From contig DLDC01000010.1 in assembly GCA_002480935.1 (NCBI GenBank), positions 1-6,444 of the forward strand: a stretch of DNA of 6,444 bases, in the 5' to 3' direction. Origin of the DNA: Prevotella sp. UBA7782. GTDB lineage: Bacteria; Bacteroidota; Bacteroidia; Bacteroidales; Bacteroidaceae. The first letter of the stretch is position 1. Each line of letters opens with the position of its first letter. The notes beneath the pieces are model-generated. The model worked only from the letters and a program-made list of their open reading frames with translations. It did not search any database and was not told where the DNA came from. Made by a program: the position numbers and the translations under genes. Shown in pieces: positions 5,777 through 6,444 of this stretch.

Positions 5777-6444
5777 TTGCAACATCTTAAACAAACATAC
5801 ATCCTGCTGATTACGCTGTTTGCCATGAGCCTGCTGGCCATGGCAAGCGATATTATTGTGCCCGATGTGGTTTGGCAGAATGTCATAACACACAATCGCA
5901 AGCCGAGGAAGAACAACAAGCCCGACACAGCTAAGGTAGCTATGCCGCAGGTGGAGATAGACGAAGAGGTTATTCCCGACTCGCTGTTACATCCCAGATG
6001 GCACATTCAGCGCACAACCCCCATCACATTAGATGACCTAGAGCAAGGCCCGGCCGACCTGAACCGACCCGACAATCTGAAGCAAGAGGTGGAATATAAT
6101 GACACCTTGAACCGTTATGTGATTGGCAACAAGATTGGTGACTCTTATATTTCCGCCCCTGTGATGATGACTCCAGAAGAGTATAACGCATGGAGCCTGA
6201 AGCACAGTTTTGCCGATTACTACAGAGCCAAGAACCAAGAAATACTCAAAACACAAGGAAAGGAGAAGTTCGACTTCACCGACATGCACTTCAGTCTGGG
6301 ACCTGCCGAGAAGATATTCGGTCCCGGTGGCGTTCGCATTCGCACACAAGGTACTGCCGAGCTGAAGTTCGGAGCTACTTTAAAGAACATAGACAACCCC
6401 TCACTGCCCATTCGTAACCGAAAGACCACCACGATGGACTTCGA
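5777..6444 (+). CDS. sprA: Type IX secretion translocon SprA (Sov), 5' part, runs off the window
   Basis: The first 222 codons of a very large outer-membrane protein; family members exceed 2,000 residues. SprA/Sov is the beta-barrel translocon of the type IX secretion system and is also needed for gliding motility where that occurs. Recognisable SprA N-terminal features, numbered from the TTG at 5777, are LNRPDNLKQEVEY ahead of a conserved MTPEEY (131-136), EKIFGPGG (178-185), GTAELKFG (192-199), and the DNPSLPIRNRKTTTMDF stretch at the window's end. Start choice: the only in-frame ATG near the front (5825) gives MSLLAMAS and no signal peptide. No in-frame ATG or GTG exists between the ruvA stop and 5825. 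TTG at 5777 gives a complete signal peptide (Lys5, hydrophobic Tyr8-Leu20, AMA then Ser24). The gap to ruvA would be 39 bases. Identity is strong; the start is inferred. Confidence 0.9.
   Translation, partial: MQHLKQTYILLITLFAMSLLAMASDIIVPDVVWQNVITHNRKPRKNNKPDTAKVAMPQVEIDEEVIPDSLLHPRWHIQRTTPITLDDLEQGPADLNRPDNLKQEVEYNDTLNRYVIGNKIGDSYISAPVMMTPEEYNAWSLKHSFADYYRAKNQEILKTQGKEKFDFTDMHFSLGPAEKIFGPGGVRIRTQGTAELKFGATLKNIDNPSLPIRNRKTTTMDF

Noticed and set aside
5263..6006. A 247-codon open frame on the minus strand spanning ruvA and the sprA front
   Set aside because: It runs antisense through two well-identified genes and the gap between them, and its Ser/Thr/Leu/Cys-rich composition is typical of shadow frames.

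Overview
The window reads as chromosomal core DNA from a Bacteroidota member, most likely order Bacteroidales and plausibly a Prevotella-like organism (inference). The basis is the start of sprA (type IX secretion translocon) directly after ruvA, exact matches to the Bacteroidota -7 promoter element TAnnTTTG, a lack of obvious Shine-Dalgarno sequences, and moderate GC with AT-rich intergenic gaps. I see no tRNA, rRNA, CRISPR, insertion sequence, phage gene or toxin-antitoxin pair.

Left half (about 94-3260, minus strand): four tightly packed genes read leftward. In transcription order they are a two-helix membrane protein with a bacterial PH-like domain, a class C penicillin-binding protein of the PBP4/DacB family, a five-helix MscS-family mechanosensitive channel, and a one-domain alkyltransferase-like protein that keeps the acceptor-type cysteine. 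The first two overlap by an ATGA stop/start, and the next gaps are 24 and 15 bases, so one operon is likely. Three of the four products are membrane or periplasmic, which suggests an envelope-maintenance unit with a DNA-alkylation sensor or repair protein at its end. A possible stem-loop at 31-68 may end the transcript. The left edge (1-93) holds no recognisable gene.

Centre (3261-3347): a compact divergent promoter region. A perfect -7 box faces each way (TAATTTTG leftward, TACTTTTG rightward). The two boxes are exact mirror positions within a 64-bp imperfect palindrome whose outer 8-bp arms match perfectly.

Right half (3348-6444, plus strand): nadB (L-aspartate oxidase, first step of de novo NAD synthesis) stands alone, followed by a good hairpin terminator. 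Then come ruvA (Holliday-junction recognition) and the 5' part of sprA, which runs off the window. sprA has no ATG that would give a signal peptide; a TTG start at 5777 gives a complete one.

Overall the window is mostly recognisable conserved genes. I find no strong evidence of an undescribed multi-gene system. The points most worth a second look are the mirror-image divergent promoter, the cysteine-bearing ATL-type protein, the PH-domain/PBP4 pair, the shortened PBP4 insertion and the sprA start.
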